Assembly: GCA_903845935.1 (NCBI GenBank)
Contig: CAIMZI010000134.1
Coordinates: 1 to 64,000 of the forward strand
Direction of reading: 5' to 3'
DNA length: 64,000 bases
DNA from: an uncultured beta proteobacterium
GTDB taxonomy: Bacteria; Pseudomonadota; Gammaproteobacteria; Burkholderiales; Burkholderiaceae_C
Shown here: positions 19,380 through 30,632 of the stretch, piece after piece
How positions within the stretch are numbered: position 1 is the first letter of the stretch
Layout of the letters: each line of letters opens with the position of its first letter
Program-made: the position numbers and the translations under genes
Notes under the pieces: model-generated
What the model was told of the DNA's origin: nothing
What the model saw: only the letters and a program-made list of their open reading frames with translations
Database searches by the model: none

Positions 19380-22300
19380 ATGAACGCCCCGACCCTACTC
19401 ACGCACCTGACGAACGCCGACCCTGCTGCAAACCCCGCGGGCGGACATCCGCACGAGCGCATCCGCGAGATTCCCTACAACTACACCTCGTTCTCCGACC
19501 GCGAAATCGTCATTCGGTTGTTGGGCGCAGCGGCTTGGGACCAGTTGAACCTGTTACGCGAAGAGCGCCGCACCGGCCGCTCCGCCCGCATGCTCTACGA
19601 GGTGCTGGGCGACATCTGGGTGGTGCAGCGCAACCCCTATTTGCAGGACGATCTGCTGGACAACCCCAAGCGCCGTGCGCAGTTGGTGGCAGCCCTGAAT
19701 CACCGCCTGGGCGAGGTTGGCAAGCGCCGCACCCCCGACGCCGACGCCGAGCGCGACGCCATGGTCGGTCAGTTGCTCAGCGCCGCGCGTTCCGCGGTGG
19801 AGCGCTTTGACGCCAGCTTTGAAGAGGTGGCAGCCCTGCGCCGCAAGGCCCAGCGTCAACTCAACAAGGTCACGGCCAAGGACAACATCAAGTTTGACGG
19901 CCTGTCGCGCGTCAGCCATGTGACCGATGCCACCGACTGGCGCGTGGAATATCCATTTGTGGTGCTGACGCCCGACTCCGAAGAGGAAATGGCCGGACTG
20001 GTCAAGGGCTGCATCGACCTGGGGCTGACCATCATCCCGCGCGGCGGCGGCACTGGTTACACCGGTGGCGCGATACCCTTGACCTGGAACAGCGCGGTGA
20101 TCAACACCGAAAAACTAGAGGCCATGACCGAGGTGCAAATGCTGCGTCTGCCGGGCATGGACCGCGACGTAGCTACCGTCTGGAGTGAGGCCGGTGTGGT
20201 GACGCAGCGCGTGGCCGATGCGGCCGAGCGCGCTGGTTTTGTGTTTGCGGTGGACCCGACCTCGGCCGAGGCCAGCTGCATAGGCGGCAACATCGCCATG
20301 AATGCCGGCGGTAAAAAAGCCGTGCTCTGGGGCACTGCCCTGGACAACCTGGCGAGCTGGCGCATGGTGACACCGCAGGCGGAGTGGCTGGAGGTCACCC
20401 GCATCAATCACAACATGGGCAAGATCCATGACGTGGAGGTGGCCAGCTTTGAGCTGCAGTATTTCAAGGCCGACGGCAAGACCAAGATCCGCAGCGGACG
20501 CCTAGACATTCCGGGCAAGAGTTTTCGCAAGGAAGGCCTGGGCAAGGACGTTACCGACAAGTTCCTGAGTGGCCTGCCTGGCATTCAAAAAGAGGGCTGC
20601 GACGGCCTGATCACCAGCGCGCGCTGGGTGGTACACCGCATGCCGCAGCACACCCGCACGGTGTGTCTGGAGTTTTTTGGCGATGCCCGTGACGCCGTGC
20701 CCAGCATTGTGGAAATCATCGATTTCATGTTCGCTGAAGCAGCGCGCAGCGGTGTGCTGTTGGCCGGCCTGGAACATCTGGACGACCGTTACCTGAAGGC
20801 GGTGGGATATGCCACCAAGTCCAAGCGCGGCGGCCTGCCCAAGATGGCCTTGTTTGGTGACATTGCCGGTGACGATGCCGACGCCGTGGCCCGTGCCACC
20901 TCGGAAGTGGTGCGCATTGCCAATTCGCGCAGTGGCGAGGGCTTTATTGCCATCAGCCCGGAGGCGCGCAAGAAATTCTGGCTGGACCGCAAGAAGACCG
21001 CTGCAATTAGCCGCCACACCAACGCCTTCAAGATCAACGAAGACGTGGTGATTCCCTTGCCGCGCATGGCCGAGTACACCGACGGCATCGAGCGCATCAA
21101 CATCGAACTCAGCCTGGTAAATAAGCTGGCGCTGTGCGACGCCTTGACCGAGTTTTTTGTCAAGGGCAATTTGCCGCTGGGCAAGGCGGACGACGCCAGC
21201 GATGTACCGGCCGCCGAACTTTTGCAGGAGCGTGTGGATCAGGCGATTGCCTTGGTGGCCGAGGTGCGCGCGCAATGGCAGGGCTGGCTCAACGACGTGG
21301 GACCGCTGTTTGCGCAGTTGCAGGGCCACAGCCTGCGCGCCAGTTGGAAGACGCAGATTCGCAAGCCCCTGCAAGACATCTTTACCGGCGGCGCCTTTGA
21401 AGCGGTGCTCAAGGAATGCACCGCCATTCACCAGCGTGTGCTCAAGGGCCGCGTCTGGGTGGCGCTGCACATGCACGCCGGTGACGGCAATGTGCACACC
21501 AACATCCCCGTCAACAGCGATGACTACGACATGCTGCAAGCGGCCCACGGCGCGGTCAAACGCATCATGGCGCTGGCGCGCTCACTGAATGGTGTGATCT
21601 CGGGCGAGCACGGCATTGGCATCACCAAGCTGGAATTTTTGAGCGATGCCGAACTGGCGCCGTTCACCGCCTACAAGGCCAAGATCGACCCCGAAGGGCG
21701 CTTCAATAAGGGCAAGTTGCTGCGGGGAACGGACGCCTATGCGGACCTGACCAACGCCTACACCCCGTCCTTTGGCCTGATGGGACATGAATCGCTGATC
21801 ATGCAGCAGAGCGATATCGGCGCGATTGCCGACTCGGTCAAGGACTGCCTGCGCTGCGGCAAATGCAAACCGGTGTGCGCCACCCATGTGCCGCGCGCCA
21901 ACCTGCTGTACAGCCCGCGCAACAAGATTTTGGCCACCTCGCTGTTGGTCGAGGCATTTTTATACGAGGAGCAGACCCGCCGGGGTATCAGCATTCGCCA
22001 TTGGGAAGAGTTTGAGGACGTGGCCGACCACTGCACGGTCTGCCACAAGTGCGAATCGCCTTGCCCGGTGAAGATCGACTTTGGCGACGTCACCATGAAC
22101 ATGCGCAACCTTTTGCGCAAGATGGGGAAAAAGAGTTTCCGGCCCGGCGGTTTTGTCGCCATGCTGTTTCTCAACGCCACCAACCCGAGGACCATCAAGC
22201 TGATGAGAGGCGCCATGGTGGGGGTGGGCTTCAAGCTGCAGCGCCTGGCCAATCAGGTGTTGCGCCTGGCGGCCAAGGCCCAGACCCACAAGCCGCCGGC

Positions 22301-23282
22301 CACGGTGGGCACCGCGCCCATCAAGGAACAGGTGATTCACTTCATCAACAAGAAGATGCCCGGAGGCCTGCCCAAGAAGACGGCGCGCGCCCTGTTGGAT
22401 ATTGAAGATGGCGATTACGTGCCCATCATCCGCAACCCGGTGGCCACCACGGCCGAGACCGAGGCGGTTTTTTACTTCCCCGGTTGCGGCTCCGAGCGGC
22501 TGTTCAGCCAAGTGGGGCTGGCCACGCAAGCCATGCTCTGGCACGCCGGTGTGCAAACCGTGTTGCCGCCCGGCTACCTGTGCTGCGGCTATCCGCAGCG
22601 CGGCTCCGGCCAGTCGGACAAGGCGGAAAAAATCATCACCGACAACCGGGTGCTTTTCCACCGCGTGGCCAATACGCTCAACTACCTGGACATCAAGACC
22701 GTGGTGGTGAGTTGCGGCACCTGTTACGACCAGCTGCAAGGTTATGAGTTCGACAAGATCTTCCCCGGCAGCCGAATCATCGACATCCATGAGTACCTGC
22801 TGGAGAAGGGCATCACGCTGGTGCCTGAGGGTGGTGCTGGTGCGGGATATTTGTTCCATGATCCTTGCCATAGCCCCATGAAGCTGCAGGATCCGATGAA
22901 GACCGTCCGGGCGCTGGTCGGCGACGCAGTGTTGAAGAGCGAGCGTTGCTGCGGCGAGTCCGGCACCCTGGGCGTGAACCGGCCCGACATTTCCACGCAA
23001 ATCCGTTTCCGCAAGGAAGAAGAGTTGAAGAAGGACGAGGTGGCGCTGCGGGCATTGACGGCAGTGGAGGGCGCACCTGCCTCCAAGGGCAACCTCAAGA
23101 TTCTGACCAGTTGCCCCAGCTGTCTGCAAGGCCTGACCCGCTACGGTAACGACTTGAACAACGGCTTGCTTGAGGCCGATTATGTGGTCGTCGAAATGGC
23201 AAACCTGATCCTGGGTAAGGACTGGTTACCCGAATATGTACAAAAGGCCAATGCCGGTGGCATTGAGCGGGTACTGGTCTAG
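19380..23282 (+). CDS. Giant FAD/Fe-S oxidoreductase (DUF3683, FAD-linked oxidase, CCG domains)
   Basis: A 1300-residue fused dehydrogenase related to glycolate and D-lactate dehydrogenases. In order: DUF3683 (about 25-150); FAD-binding PCMH domain with [16 protein letters not shown] and [20 protein letters not shown]-linked oxidase C-terminal domain ending with [16 protein letters not shown] and [13 protein letters not shown]; a ferredoxin part with two 4Fe-4S motifs (Cys 823-833 in [11 protein letters not shown], and from Cys 885 in [11 protein letters not shown]); and two CCG domains ([20 protein letters not shown]) that bind clusters or quinone partners. The substrate is not known from sequence; a 2-hydroxy acid is likely. 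It is soluble or membrane-associated and stands alone. Confidence 0.9.
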   Translation: MNAPTLLTHLTNADPAANPAGGHPHERIREIPYNYTSFSDREIVIRLLGAAAWDQLNLLREERRTGRSARMLYEVLGDIWVVQRNPYLQDDLLDNPKRRAQLVAALNHRLGEVGKRRTPDADAERDAMVGQLLSAARSAVERFDASFEEVAALRRKAQRQLNKVTAKDNIKFDGLSRVSHVTDATDWRVEYPFVVLTPDSEEEMAGLVKGCIDLGLTIIPRGGGTGYTGGAIPLTWNSAVINTEKLEAMTEVQMLRLPGMDRDVATVWSEAGVVTQRVADAAERAGFVFAVDPTSAEASCIGGNIAMNAGGKKAVLWGTALDNLASWRMVTPQAEWLEVTRINHNMGKIHDVEVASFELQYFKADGKTKIRSGRLDIPGKSFRKEGLGKDVTDKFLSGLPGIQKEGCDGLITSARWVVHRMPQHTRTVCLEFFGDARDAVPSIVEIIDFMFAEAARSGVLLAGLEHLDDRYLKAVGYATKSKRGGLPKMALFGDIAGDDADAVARATSEVVRIANSRSGEGFIAISPEARKKFWLDRKKTAAISRHTNAFKINEDVVIPLPRMAEYTDGIERINIELSLVNKLALCDALTEFFVKGNLPLGKADDASDVPAAELLQERVDQAIALVAEVRAQWQGWLNDVGPLFAQLQGHSLRASWKTQIRKPLQDIFTGGAFEAVLKECTAIHQRVLKGRVWVALHMHAGDGNVHTNIPVNSDDYDMLQAAHGAVKRIMALARSLNGVISGEHGIGITKLEFLSDAELAPFTAYKAKIDPEGRFNKGKLLRGTDAYADLTNAYTPSFGLMGHESLIMQQSDIGAIADSVKDCLRCGKCKPVCATHVPRANLLYSPRNKILATSLLVEAFLYEEQTRRGISIRHWEEFEDVADHCTVCHKCESPCPVKIDFGDVTMNMRNLLRKMGKKSFRPGGFVAMLFLNATNPRTIKLMRGAMVGVGFKLQRLANQVLRLAAKAQTHKPPATVGTAPIKEQVIHFINKKMPGGLPKKTARALLDIEDGDYVPIIRNPVATTAETEAVFYFPGCGSERLFSQVGLATQAMLWHAGVQTVLPPGYLCCGYPQRGSGQSDKAEKIITDNRVLFHRVANTLNYLDIKTVVVSCGTCYDQLQGYEFDKIFPGSRIIDIHEYLLEKGITLVPEGGAGAGYLFHDPCHSPMKLQDPMKTVRALVGDAVLKSERCCGESGTLGVNRPDISTQIRFRKEEELKKDEVALRALTAVEGAPASKGNLKILTSCPSCLQGLTRYGNDLNNGLLEADYVVVEMANLILGKDWLPEYVQKANAGGIERVLV

Positions 23283-23312
23283 CTCCTTCATTTTCACACT
23301 TACGATTGATAT

Positions 23313-23726
23313 ATGGCAGGTCTCCAAGCAGGTTCGCCCACTCCACAGGCCTTGACGGTGCATGCGCAATCGCGTGTGCTGGAAATTACATTTTCGGATG
23401 GGGCGTCGTTCCGTATCCCCTTCGAGCTGATGCGCGTGTATTCGCCATCGGCCGAGGTGGCGGGCCACGGACCGGGCCAGGAAACGCTGCAGACCGGCAA
23501 GCGTCTGGTGGAGCTGACCGGGCTGGAGCCGGTGGGCAATTACGCCGTGCAACCGCGCTTCTCTGACGGCCACGACACGGGTCTGTTTTCCTGGGATTAT
23601 TTGTACTTTCTGGGATCGCAGCAGGAGCAGCTGTGGGCCGATTACGAATTGCGCCTGAAGGCAGCAGGGGTGGATCGCGACGCAGCCATGCCGGAAAAGG
23701 CCGGACACAGCTGCGCCAGCCACTAG
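23313..23726 (+). CDS. DUF971 domain protein
   Basis: A 137-residue protein with the DUF971 fold (similar to the N-terminal domain of gamma-butyrobetaine hydroxylase): LEITFSDGASFRIPFELMRVYSPSAE and NYAVQPRFSDGHDTGLFSWDYLYFLG. Members are often next to ubiE in betaproteobacteria, as here (21 bases upstream of ubiE). A role in Fe-S or quinone biology is sometimes proposed, but nothing in the sequence proves it. The C-terminus has an isolated GHSCASH that could bind metal. Confidence 0.85.
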   Translation: MAGLQAGSPTPQALTVHAQSRVLEITFSDGASFRIPFELMRVYSPSAEVAGHGPGQETLQTGKRLVELTGLEPVGNYAVQPRFSDGHDTGLFSWDYLYFLGSQQEQLWADYELRLKAAGVDRDAAMPEKAGHSCASH

Positions 23727-23735
23727 GAGTCCGCC

Positions 23736-23741
23736 TAAAAT
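23736..23741 (+). promoter_or_regulatory. -10-like TAAAAT directly before ubiE
   Basis: TAAAAT ends only six bases before the ubiE ATG at 23748. If used, transcription would start at or next to the A of the start codon, giving a leaderless message. No ribosome site is visible within that space. Confidence 0.35.
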
Positions 23742-23747
23742 GGCGGG

Positions 23748-24479
23748 ATGACTACTACCCATTTCGGCTTTGAATCCGTAGACGAGGCTGAGAAAGCCCG
23801 CAAGGTGCGCGGCGTGTTTGACTCCGTCGCCCCTAAATACGACCTGATGAACGACCTGATGTCGATGGGGCTGCACCGCGCCTGGAAGGCCTACACGGTG
23901 ATGGTGGCCAACCTCAAGGAGGGCGACCGCGCGCTCGATATCGCCGGCGGCACCGGTGACCTGGCACTCGCGTTTTCCAAGAAAGTGGGTGCCAGCGGCC
24001 AGGTGGTGCACACCGACATCAACGAGGCCATGCTCAGCACCGGGCGCGACCGCCTGATCGATGCCGGTGTGGCCTTGCCTACGCTGGTCTGCGATGCCGA
24101 AAAACTGCCCTTTGCTAGCAATACCTTCGATCTGGTCAGCGTGGCCTTCGGCCTGCGCAACATGACGCACAAGGACTTGGCATTGGCCGAAATGAACCGT
24201 GTGCTAAAGCCCGGCGGCAAGTTGCTGGTGCTGGAGTTCTCCAAGGTGGCGGCACCGCTGGAGAAGGTCTACGACTGGTATTCCTTCAAGGTGCTTCCGC
24301 GCCTGGGCAAGCTGGTGGCGGGCGACGACGCCAGCTACCGCTACCTGGCCGAGTCGATCCGCATGCACCCGAGCCAGCAGGAGCTAAAGGCCATGATGCA
24401 CAAAGGTGGTTTCGGCCATGTGGATTATCACAACCTCACCGGTGGCGTTGCTGCCTTGCATGTTGGAATCAAGTGCTGA
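23748..24479 (+). CDS. ubiE: Demethylubiquinone/demethylmenaquinone C-methyltransferase
   Basis: SAM-dependent enzyme of ubiquinone synthesis adding the ring C-methyl group. The 243-residue protein shows [22 protein letters not shown], the SAM motif [30 protein letters not shown] and [13 protein letters not shown], all diagnostic. The C-terminus [16 protein letters not shown] fits. It is followed by the Tim44-like gene, ubiJ and ubiB, a quinone cluster. Confidence 0.96.
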   Translation: MTTTHFGFESVDEAEKARKVRGVFDSVAPKYDLMNDLMSMGLHRAWKAYTVMVANLKEGDRALDIAGGTGDLALAFSKKVGASGQVVHTDINEAMLSTGRDRLIDAGVALPTLVCDAEKLPFASNTFDLVSVAFGLRNMTHKDLALAEMNRVLKPGGKLLVLEFSKVAAPLEKVYDWYSFKVLPRLGKLVAGDDASYRYLAESIRMHPSQQELKAMMHKGGFGHVDYHNLTGGVAALHVGIKC

Positions 24480-24501
24480 ACAAGCCTATTTTGGAGCAGT
24501 C

Positions 24502-25452
24502 ATGAAGTGGTCCGTTGTATTTTTAACGCTGGTAATGGCGCTCGGTGGCATGAACGCCGAGGCCAAGCGTCTGGGTGGCGGTATGTCATTTGGCAAGCAA
24601 TCGAGCAATGTGGCGCAGCGCCAGTCGCTACCGGCTGCACCCAGTCAAGGCATGAATAACGCGGCAAGGCCCCCGGCACCCGCAGCCCCTATGCCTGCAC
24701 CCATGCCTGCACGACGCCCATGGGGTGCCATGCTGGGTGGACTTGCTGCCGGTGTGGGCCTGGCCTGGCTGGCCCATTCGATGGGTCTGGGCGAAGGCTT
24801 TGGCCAGATCCTGATGTTTGCCCTGCTGGCCTTGGGCGTGGTGATGTTGATCGGATTTTTCAAGCGCAGGAGCGACAGTTCCTCAGCTGCGCAGGCCAGT
24901 CCCTTTGCCTTTCAGGGCGCGGGGCGCGCGGCCCAGACCTACCGCCCCGAGAACGTGGGCAATGATGCTTCGGCACGGCCCTTTGAGCGCAGTAACCTGA
25001 TTCCGCTGGAGAGTGGTGGTGGCACGATGATTGGCTCGGCACTGACTGGTTCCCAGAACTGGGGTGTTCCTGCTGGCTTTGACAGCGAAGGTTTTCTGCG
25101 CGCCGCCAAGGCCAATTTCGTGACGCTTCAGGCCGCCTGGGATCGCTCCGATATCGCGGCGCTGCGGGCCATGATGACCGACTCCATGCTGGGCGAAATT
25201 CGCAACCAACTGGCCGAGCGCGAGGCCCACACCGGTACGGCGCCCAATAGCACCGATGTGGTGATGATCGAAGCGCATCTGTTGGGCATTGAAGAGTTGG
25301 CCGACGAGTACCTGGCCAGCGTGGAGTTTTCCGGCATGATTCGCGAAGATTCGTCGGCTGGCCCCAGCCCCTTCCGCGAGGTCTGGAACATGAGCAAGCC
25401 AAAAAATGGCAGCGGTGGCTGGCTAGTCGCCGGTGTGCAAGCGCTGCAATAG
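24502..25452 (+). CDS. Tim44-like domain membrane protein
   Basis: A 316-residue protein with a signal or anchor segment (MKWSVVFLTLVMALGGMNAEA), a low-complexity Ala/Pro/Met stretch (about 50-75), two membrane helices (about 76-95 and 98-115), and a C-terminal Tim44-like domain (FLRAAKANFVTLQAAWDRSD... GTAPNSTDVVMIEAHLLGIEE). In mitochondria Tim44 tethers Hsp70 to the import channel; the bacterial role is unknown. Its place between ubiE and ubiJ is common in Burkholderiales and hints at a membrane-assembly function. The ATG at 24502 was chosen for the signal segment. Confidence 0.85.
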   Translation: MKWSVVFLTLVMALGGMNAEAKRLGGGMSFGKQSSNVAQRQSLPAAPSQGMNNAARPPAPAAPMPAPMPARRPWGAMLGGLAAGVGLAWLAHSMGLGEGFGQILMFALLALGVVMLIGFFKRRSDSSSAAQASPFAFQGAGRAAQTYRPENVGNDASARPFERSNLIPLESGGGTMIGSALTGSQNWGVPAGFDSEGFLRAAKANFVTLQAAWDRSDIAALRAMMTDSMLGEIRNQLAEREAHTGTAPNSTDVVMIEAHLLGIEELADEYLASVEFSGMIREDSSAGPSPFREVWNMSKPKNGSGGWLVAGVQALQ

Positions 25453-25477
25453 ACACAAATCCGCAGCGCTTTCAGGG

Positions 25478-25483
25478 AATAAT
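25478..25483 (+). promoter_or_regulatory. -10 box directly before ubiJ
   Basis: AATAATCGGGGAC ends just before the ubiJ ATG (25492); eight bases separate the hexamer from the start codon. The 10-mer ATAATCGGGG is shared with the grxD and FKBP promoters. Confidence 0.4.
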
Positions 25484-25491
25484 CGGGGACT

Positions 25492-26052
25492 ATGGCAACA
25501 CAGTCCCCTTTTTCTTTTGTAGAAGACTTTTTTAAAAATCTTCCGATTCCCACCCCTCCCGCTTGGGCCATCGAGGAGGCCCATCGCAAGTGCATCTTGG
25601 TGCTCAACCATGTGCTGATGCAGGAACCGCAGGCCATGCAGCGCCTGGTGCGCCAATCGGGCCGGGTCGTGCTGGCGCAGTGGCGCAGCTTTAGTTTCAA
25701 GTTGCTGGTGACGCCGGCCGGATTGCTGGATCTGGCGGACGAGCTCGCCACGCCCGACCTGAGTCTGGTGCTCACGGAAGAATCACCGTTTGCACTGGCG
25801 CAGGAGCTGCTGCAGGGCAGCAAACCGGCGGTGCGTATCGAGGGTGACGTGCAGCTGGCGGCCGAGGTCAACTGGCTGGCCGACAATCTGCGCTGGGATG
25901 TGGAGGAAGATCTGTCGCGCATCATCGGCGACGCGCCTTCCCATATGGCTGTGCAGGCCTGCCGCAAGCTGTCTGGCGCGCTGCGTGATTTCCTGGGGCA
26001 AAAAGTGGCCGGAAATTCCGGCGCCGACGCAAGCCCTGGCAGCGTGGCATGA
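25492..26052 (+). CDS. ubiJ: Ubiquinone biosynthesis accessory factor UbiJ
   Basis: SCP2-fold lipid-binding protein that scaffolds the soluble ubiquinone-synthesis complex. The 186-residue protein has an N-terminal helical part (MLNHV-like [13 protein letters not shown]), an SCP2 core and the UbiJ-typical tail with [30 protein letters not shown], here cited as [19 protein letters not shown]. Its stop overlaps the ubiB start (ATGA at 26049-26052), so the two are translationally coupled, as in many proteobacteria. Confidence 0.9.
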   Translation: MATQSPFSFVEDFFKNLPIPTPPAWAIEEAHRKCILVLNHVLMQEPQAMQRLVRQSGRVVLAQWRSFSFKLLVTPAGLLDLADELATPDLSLVLTEESPFALAQELLQGSKPAVRIEGDVQLAAEVNWLADNLRWDVEEDLSRIIGDAPSHMAVQACRKLSGALRDFLGQKVAGNSGADASPGSVA

Positions 26053-27617
26053 GCCGCCTGCTGCGCGGCTCCTACATTGTCTGGATCGTCCTGCGCTACG
26101 GCCTGGACGAACTGGTTCTCAGTAGTTTTCAAAAGCCCTGGCTGCACTGGATAGCCCGCGTGGTGTCGGTGGGCCGGCGCGATGAACCGCGCGGTCAGCG
26201 CCTGCGCGAGGCGCTGGAGCGACTGGGCCCGATCTTTGTCAAGTTCGGCCAGGTAATGTCCACCCGGCGTGACCTGATGCCGGTGGACATTGCCGATGAA
26301 CTGGCGCGCCTGCAGGACCGGGTGCCGCCGTTTCCGGCCGCCCAGGCGGTCGCCATCATTGAACGCGCCTTGCGCCGACCCCTGAAGGACATTTTTGTAT
26401 CCTTCGAGCAGGAGCCGGTGGCCAGCGCGTCCATCGCTCAGGTGCACTTTGCCGTGATCAGGGATCGCAGTGGCCTTACTCGTGACGTAGCGGTCAAGGT
26501 GCTGCGCCCCGGCATGTTGTCGGCCATTGACAAGGACCTGAGCCTGATGCGTATGATGGCCGGCTGGGTGGAAGGTCTGTCCGGCGACGGAAAACGACTG
26601 AAGCCGCGCGAGGTGGTGGCCGAGTTTGACAAGTACCTGCATGACGAGCTAGACCTGATCCGCGAGGCATCGAGTGCCGCGCAATTGCGCCGCAATATGG
26701 AGGGTCTGCACATGGTGCTGATCCCCGAGATGCTGTGGGACTTTTGCACAACCGAGGTACTGGTGATGGAGCGCATGAATGGTGTGCCCATCAGCCAGGT
26801 GGAGCGTCTGCGTACGGCCGGCGTGGACATCCCGAAGCTGGCGCGTGACGGCGTCACCATCTTCTTTACCCAAGTGTTCCGTGACGGCTTCTTCCACGCA
26901 GACATGCATCCGGGCAATATTCAGGTCAGCCTTGCGCCTGAAACCTTTGGGCGCTATATCTCGCTGGACTTTGGTATTGTGGGCACGCTGACCGAGGTCG
27001 ACAAGGAATACCTGGCGCAAAATTTTGTGGCCTTTTTTCGGCGCGACTACAAGCGCGTGGCCGAGTTGCACATCGAGTCCGGTTGGGTGCCGCCCTCAAC
27101 CCGTGTGGATGAACTGGAAGCGGCAGTGCGCGCGGTTTGCGAGCCCTATTTCGACCGGCCGCTGAAAGAGATTTCTCTGGGCCTGCTGCTGATGCGGCTG
27201 TTCCAGATGTCGCGCCGCTTCCATGTGGAAATCCAGCCGCAGCTGGTGCTCTTGCAAAAAACGCTGCTCAATATCGAAGGCCTGGGCCGCGAGCTGGACC
27301 CCGAGCTGGATCTCTGGTCTACCGCCAAGCCCTTCCTGGAAAAGTGGATGCTGGAGCAGGTAGGGCCGCAAAAGTTTATTCAACAGCTCAAGGCTCAGGC
27401 GCCACACTATGCCAAGCTCTTGCCGGAGTTGCCCATGCTGGTACACAACTACCTCAAGCGCGGCAACCATGCGAGCGGTTCCGACAAGTTGGTGCAGGAG
27501 TTGCTGCTGGAGCAAAGGCGCACCAACCGCATGCTGCAGTGGCTGATTGCACTGGGAATCGGTTTCGCCATTGGAGCGGCGCTGATGCTGGTGTGGATGC
27601 GGCTCCGACATTTCTAG
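26049..27617 (+). CDS. ubiB: Ubiquinone biosynthesis regulatory kinase-like protein UbiB
   Basis: ADCK/COQ8-family protein, an atypical ATPase needed for ubiquinone synthesis. The 522-residue protein has the KxGQ region as [16 protein letters not shown], the Ala-rich nucleotide loop in [12 protein letters not shown], the catalytic region [12 protein letters not shown] and the LDFGIVG metal motif. Two C-terminal membrane helices (about 495-520) end the protein. It follows ubiJ with an overlapping start. Confidence 0.95.
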   Translation: MSRLLRGSYIVWIVLRYGLDELVLSSFQKPWLHWIARVVSVGRRDEPRGQRLREALERLGPIFVKFGQVMSTRRDLMPVDIADELARLQDRVPPFPAAQAVAIIERALRRPLKDIFVSFEQEPVASASIAQVHFAVIRDRSGLTRDVAVKVLRPGMLSAIDKDLSLMRMMAGWVEGLSGDGKRLKPREVVAEFDKYLHDELDLIREASSAAQLRRNMEGLHMVLIPEMLWDFCTTEVLVMERMNGVPISQVERLRTAGVDIPKLARDGVTIFFTQVFRDGFFHADMHPGNIQVSLAPETFGRYISLDFGIVGTLTEVDKEYLAQNFVAFFRRDYKRVAELHIESGWVPPSTRVDELEAAVRAVCEPYFDRPLKEISLGLLLMRLFQMSRRFHVEIQPQLVLLQKTLLNIEGLGRELDPELDLWSTAKPFLEKWMLEQVGPQKFIQQLKAQAPHYAKLLPELPMLVHNYLKRGNHASGSDKLVQELLLEQRRTNRMLQWLIALGIGFAIGAALMLVWMRLRHF

Positions 27618-27656
27618 TGGAAGGCCCCCAACCCAGGCTGCGCCTGGCCACAGCCC

Positions 27657-27662
27657 TATAAT
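27657..27662 (+). promoter_or_regulatory. -10 box upstream of the FmdB-type gene
   Basis: A perfect TATAAT lies 32 bases upstream of the zinc-ribbon gene ATG, in the 77-base gap after ubiB. No matching -35 is obvious. Confidence 0.45.
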
Positions 27663-27694
27663 TGAAGGCTTTGCAACCACCGGTCAGAGTCTCC

Positions 27695-28018
27695 ATGCCC
27701 ATATACGCTTACAAGTGCGAGTCCTGCGGCTTTGCCAAGGACGTCCTGCAAAAGATGTCGGACCCGCTGCTGACCGATTGCCCGTCGTGCGGCAAGTCCA
27801 GTTTTCAAAAGCAGGTGACTGCTGCCGGTTTTCAGCTCAAGGGTTCGGGCTGGTATGCCACCGATTTCAAGGGTTCGGGCGCTGCCCCTTCTACTGCGGT
27901 GGCACCTGCTAGCGGTGATTCAGCACCTGCGGCAACTACCGATGCAGCATCCGGTGGCAAGACCGAAACTGCAGCGCCCGTTGCCGCGGCAGCACCGCCC
28001 GCTGCTTCCGCCAGCTAA
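27695..28018 (+). CDS. FmdB-type zinc-ribbon protein
   Basis: A 107-residue protein with an N-terminal zinc ribbon: MPIYAYKCESCGF with CESC and the second pair CPSC in LTDCPSCGKSSF. The remainder (from about residue 55) is an Ala/Ser/Thr/Pro-rich tail with no fold expected. FmdB-like proteins are thought to be regulatory or RNA-related, but the role is not established. It lies upstream of DUF502 and aspS, a common neighbourhood in betaproteobacteria. Confidence 0.88.
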   Translation: MPIYAYKCESCGFAKDVLQKMSDPLLTDCPSCGKSSFQKQVTAAGFQLKGSGWYATDFKGSGAAPSTAVAPASGDSAPAATTDAASGGKTETAAPVAAAAPPAASAS

Positions 28019-28045
28019 TCCCTACCACGCTTCATCGGAACCACC

Positions 28046-28705
28046 GTGCCCCTTAAAAAATACCTGTTTGCCGGTCTGATGGTCTGGCTGCCTCTGGCCA
28101 TCACCCTGTGGGTGTTGCTGTGGCTGGTGGGCACCTTGGATTCCGTGTTTTTTGGCGTTTTGTCCCTGTTGTCGGCGGTGACGCCTACCGACCTGGTACC
28201 GGTGATAGAGCGCCTGCACCAAATTCCCGGTCTGGGTGTGCTGTTGGTGGTCGCTGCCCTGTTGATTACGGGCGCACTGGTGGCCAATGTGGCGGGACGC
28301 TGGTGGCTCAAGCAATGGGACCGCCTGTTTACCAATATCCCCATCGTCAAGACGATTTACAACGGCGTGAAGAAGGTATCGGACACGCTGTTTTCCAGCA
28401 ATGGCAATGCCTTTCGTACCGCCATGCTGGTGCAGTATCCGCATGCCGGCAGTTGGACCATTGCTTTTCAGACCGGTGTGCCCGGCGGCGAGGTGCAAAA
28501 GCATCTTGGCGCGGACCTGGTGAGCGTGTACGTGCCCACCACACCCAACCCGACCAGCGGCTTCTTCCTGATGCTGCCGCGCTCCGAGGTCATCGAGCTG
28601 GAAATGAGTGTGGATGAGGCACTGACCTATGTAATTTCCATGGGCTCGGTGTCACCCTCCGAGCACCCGCAGTCCGCGAAACAGCCCACTGTTGTTTCCA
28701 AATAA
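28046..28705 (+). CDS. DUF502 family membrane protein
   Basis: A 219-residue inner-membrane protein with two strong N-terminal helices (about 5-27 and 62-83) and the DUF502 core: WWLKQWDRLFTNIPIVKTIYNGVKK cut as NIPIVKTIYNGVKK, then SYPHAG-like QYPHAGSWTIAFQTG and the VYVPTTPNPTSGFFLMLPRSE motif. The start codon is GTG at 28046. Function is unknown. It lies 27 bases after the zinc-ribbon gene and 48 before aspS, so probably in one operon. Confidence 0.88.
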   Translation: MPLKKYLFAGLMVWLPLAITLWVLLWLVGTLDSVFFGVLSLLSAVTPTDLVPVIERLHQIPGLGVLLVVAALLITGALVANVAGRWWLKQWDRLFTNIPIVKTIYNGVKKVSDTLFSSNGNAFRTAMLVQYPHAGSWTIAFQTGVPGGEVQKHLGADLVSVYVPTTPNPTSGFFLMLPRSEVIELEMSVDEALTYVISMGSVSPSEHPQSAKQPTVVSK

Positions 28706-28753
28706 CCCTTTAACAATCCAGCTGCCCTCAGTGCAGTGTTTAGAAAGCTAGCC

Positions 28754-30571
28754 ATGGCCATGCGTTCCCACTATTGCGGTCTTGTGACCGATGCCCTGTT
28801 GGGCCAAACCGTTACCTTGTGCGGCTGGGTCAACCGCCGCCGCGACCACGGTGGCGTGATCTTTGTCGATCTGCGCGACCGCGAAGGTTATGTGCAGGTG
28901 GTCTGCGATCCCGACCGCGCCGAGATGTTCAAGGTGGCCGAAGAGGTGCGCAACGAGTTCTGTGTGCAGATCAAGGGCCTGGTGCGTGCGCGCCCCGAGG
29001 GCACGGTCAACGACAACCTCAAGAGCGGCAAGATCGAGGTGTTGTGCCACGAGTTCACCGTACTCAACCCGTCTGTCACGCCGCCATTCCAGCTCGATGA
29101 CGACAACCTGTCGGAAACCACCCGCCTGACGCACCGCGTGCTGGACCTGCGCCGCCCCTACATGCAAAACAACCTGATGTTGCGCTACCGCGTCGCCATG
29201 GAAGTGCGCAAGTTCCTCGATGCCAACGGCTTTGTCGACATCGAAACCCCGATGCTGACCAAGAGCACACCCGAAGGTGCGCGCGATTACCTGGTGCCCA
29301 GCCGTGTGCATGACGGCCATTTCTTTGCGTTGCCGCAGTCGCCCCAGTTGTTCAAACAGCTGCTAATGGTGGCCGGTTTCGATCGCTACTACCAGATCAC
29401 CAAGTGCTTCCGCGACGAAGACCTGCGCGCTGATCGCCAGCCCGAATTCACCCAGATTGATATCGAGACATCCTTCCTCTCGGAAGAGGACATCCGCGAA
29501 ATGTTCGAGGGCATGATCACCACCGTGTTTAAGAACACCATCGGTGTGGACCTGGGCGATTTCCCGGTCATGAGCTACCAAGACGCCGCGCGCCTGTATG
29601 GTTCCGACAAGCCCGATCTGCGCGTGAATCTGGAATTCACCGAGGTCACCGACGTCATGGCCGATGTGGACTTCAAGGTCTTTGCCGGTGCTGCCACCAT
29701 GAAGGGCGGCCGTGTGGTGGCACTGCGCGTGCCCGGCGGCTCCAAAGAAGGCGGCGGCATCAGCCGTGGCGAGATCGACGCCTATACCGAGTTCGTCAAG
29801 ATTTACGGCGCCAAGGGCCTGGCCTACATCCGCGTCAACGACATCACCAAGGGTAGGGACGGTTTGCAAAGTCCCATCGTCAAAAACCTGCACGACAAGG
29901 CCTTGGCCGAAGTGCTCTCTCGCAGTGGCGCGCAAAACGGCGACCTGATCTTTTTTGGCGCGGACAAAGAGAAAATCGTGAACGACGCCATTGGTGCCCT
30001 GCGCATCAAGATTGGTCACAGCGAGTTCGGCAAGAAGAATGGCCTGTTCACCGCCGCCTGGCGCCCACTATGGGTGGTCGATTTTCCGATGTTCGAATAC
30101 GATGAGGAAAACGCCCGCTACAGCGCCGTGCACCACCCGTTTACCGCGCCCAAGGAAGGCCATGAAGACTGGATGGTCACGGCCCCCGAGAAGTGCATCT
30201 CCCAAGGCTACGACATGGTCTTGAATGGCTGGGAAATGGGTGGCGGCTCGGTGCGTATCCACCGCGCCGAGGTGCAGAAGAAGGTGTTTGACGCGCTTAA
30301 AATAACACCCGAAGAAGCGCAGATCAAGTTCGGCTTCCTGCTCGACGCCTTGCAATATGGCGCACCTCCGCACGGTGGCCTGGCCTTTGGTCTGGATCGC
30401 ATCGTCACCATGATGACCGGCGCCGAGTCGATCCGTGACGTGATTGCCTTCCCCAAGACCCAGCGCGCCCAGTGTCTGCTGACGCAGGCGCCCAGCCTGG
30501 TCGACGAAAAGCAATTGCGCGAGTTGCACATTCGCCTGCGCAATACCGAGCTGGCAGCCAAGCCCGCGTAA
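28754..30571 (+). CDS. aspS: Aspartyl-tRNA synthetase
   Basis: Class II synthetase charging tRNA-Asp (perhaps also tRNA-Asn). The 605-residue protein has the N-terminal OB fold ([21 protein letters not shown]), motif 2 [18 protein letters not shown], the bacterial GAD insert and motif 3 [11 protein letters not shown]. The ATG at 28754 is chosen; a GTG six codons upstream and an ATG two codons downstream are alternatives. A strong terminator follows. Confidence 0.95.
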   Translation: MAMRSHYCGLVTDALLGQTVTLCGWVNRRRDHGGVIFVDLRDREGYVQVVCDPDRAEMFKVAEEVRNEFCVQIKGLVRARPEGTVNDNLKSGKIEVLCHEFTVLNPSVTPPFQLDDDNLSETTRLTHRVLDLRRPYMQNNLMLRYRVAMEVRKFLDANGFVDIETPMLTKSTPEGARDYLVPSRVHDGHFFALPQSPQLFKQLLMVAGFDRYYQITKCFRDEDLRADRQPEFTQIDIETSFLSEEDIREMFEGMITTVFKNTIGVDLGDFPVMSYQDAARLYGSDKPDLRVNLEFTEVTDVMADVDFKVFAGAATMKGGRVVALRVPGGSKEGGGISRGEIDAYTEFVKIYGAKGLAYIRVNDITKGRDGLQSPIVKNLHDKALAEVLSRSGAQNGDLIFFGADKEKIVNDAIGALRIKIGHSEFGKKNGLFTAAWRPLWVVDFPMFEYDEENARYSAVHHPFTAPKEGHEDWMVTAPEKCISQGYDMVLNGWEMGGGSVRIHRAEVQKKVFDALKITPEEAQIKFGFLLDALQYGAPPHGGLAFGLDRIVTMMTGAESIRDVIAFPKTQRAQCLLTQAPSLVDEKQLRELHIRLRNTELAAKPA

Positions 30572-30590
30572 GTGAACTCTGGTGCACAAT

Positions 30591-30619
30591 GAAAGGGCGC
30601 TTTATGGCGCCCTTTTTTT
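30591..30619 (+). terminator. Rho-independent terminator after aspS
   Basis: AAAGGGCGC and GCGCCCTTT form a nine-base perfect stem around a short loop (tttatg), running into eight T. It lies 20 bases after the aspS stop and just before nudB. Confidence 0.88.
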
Positions 30620-30632
30620 TCGGATACCCACT

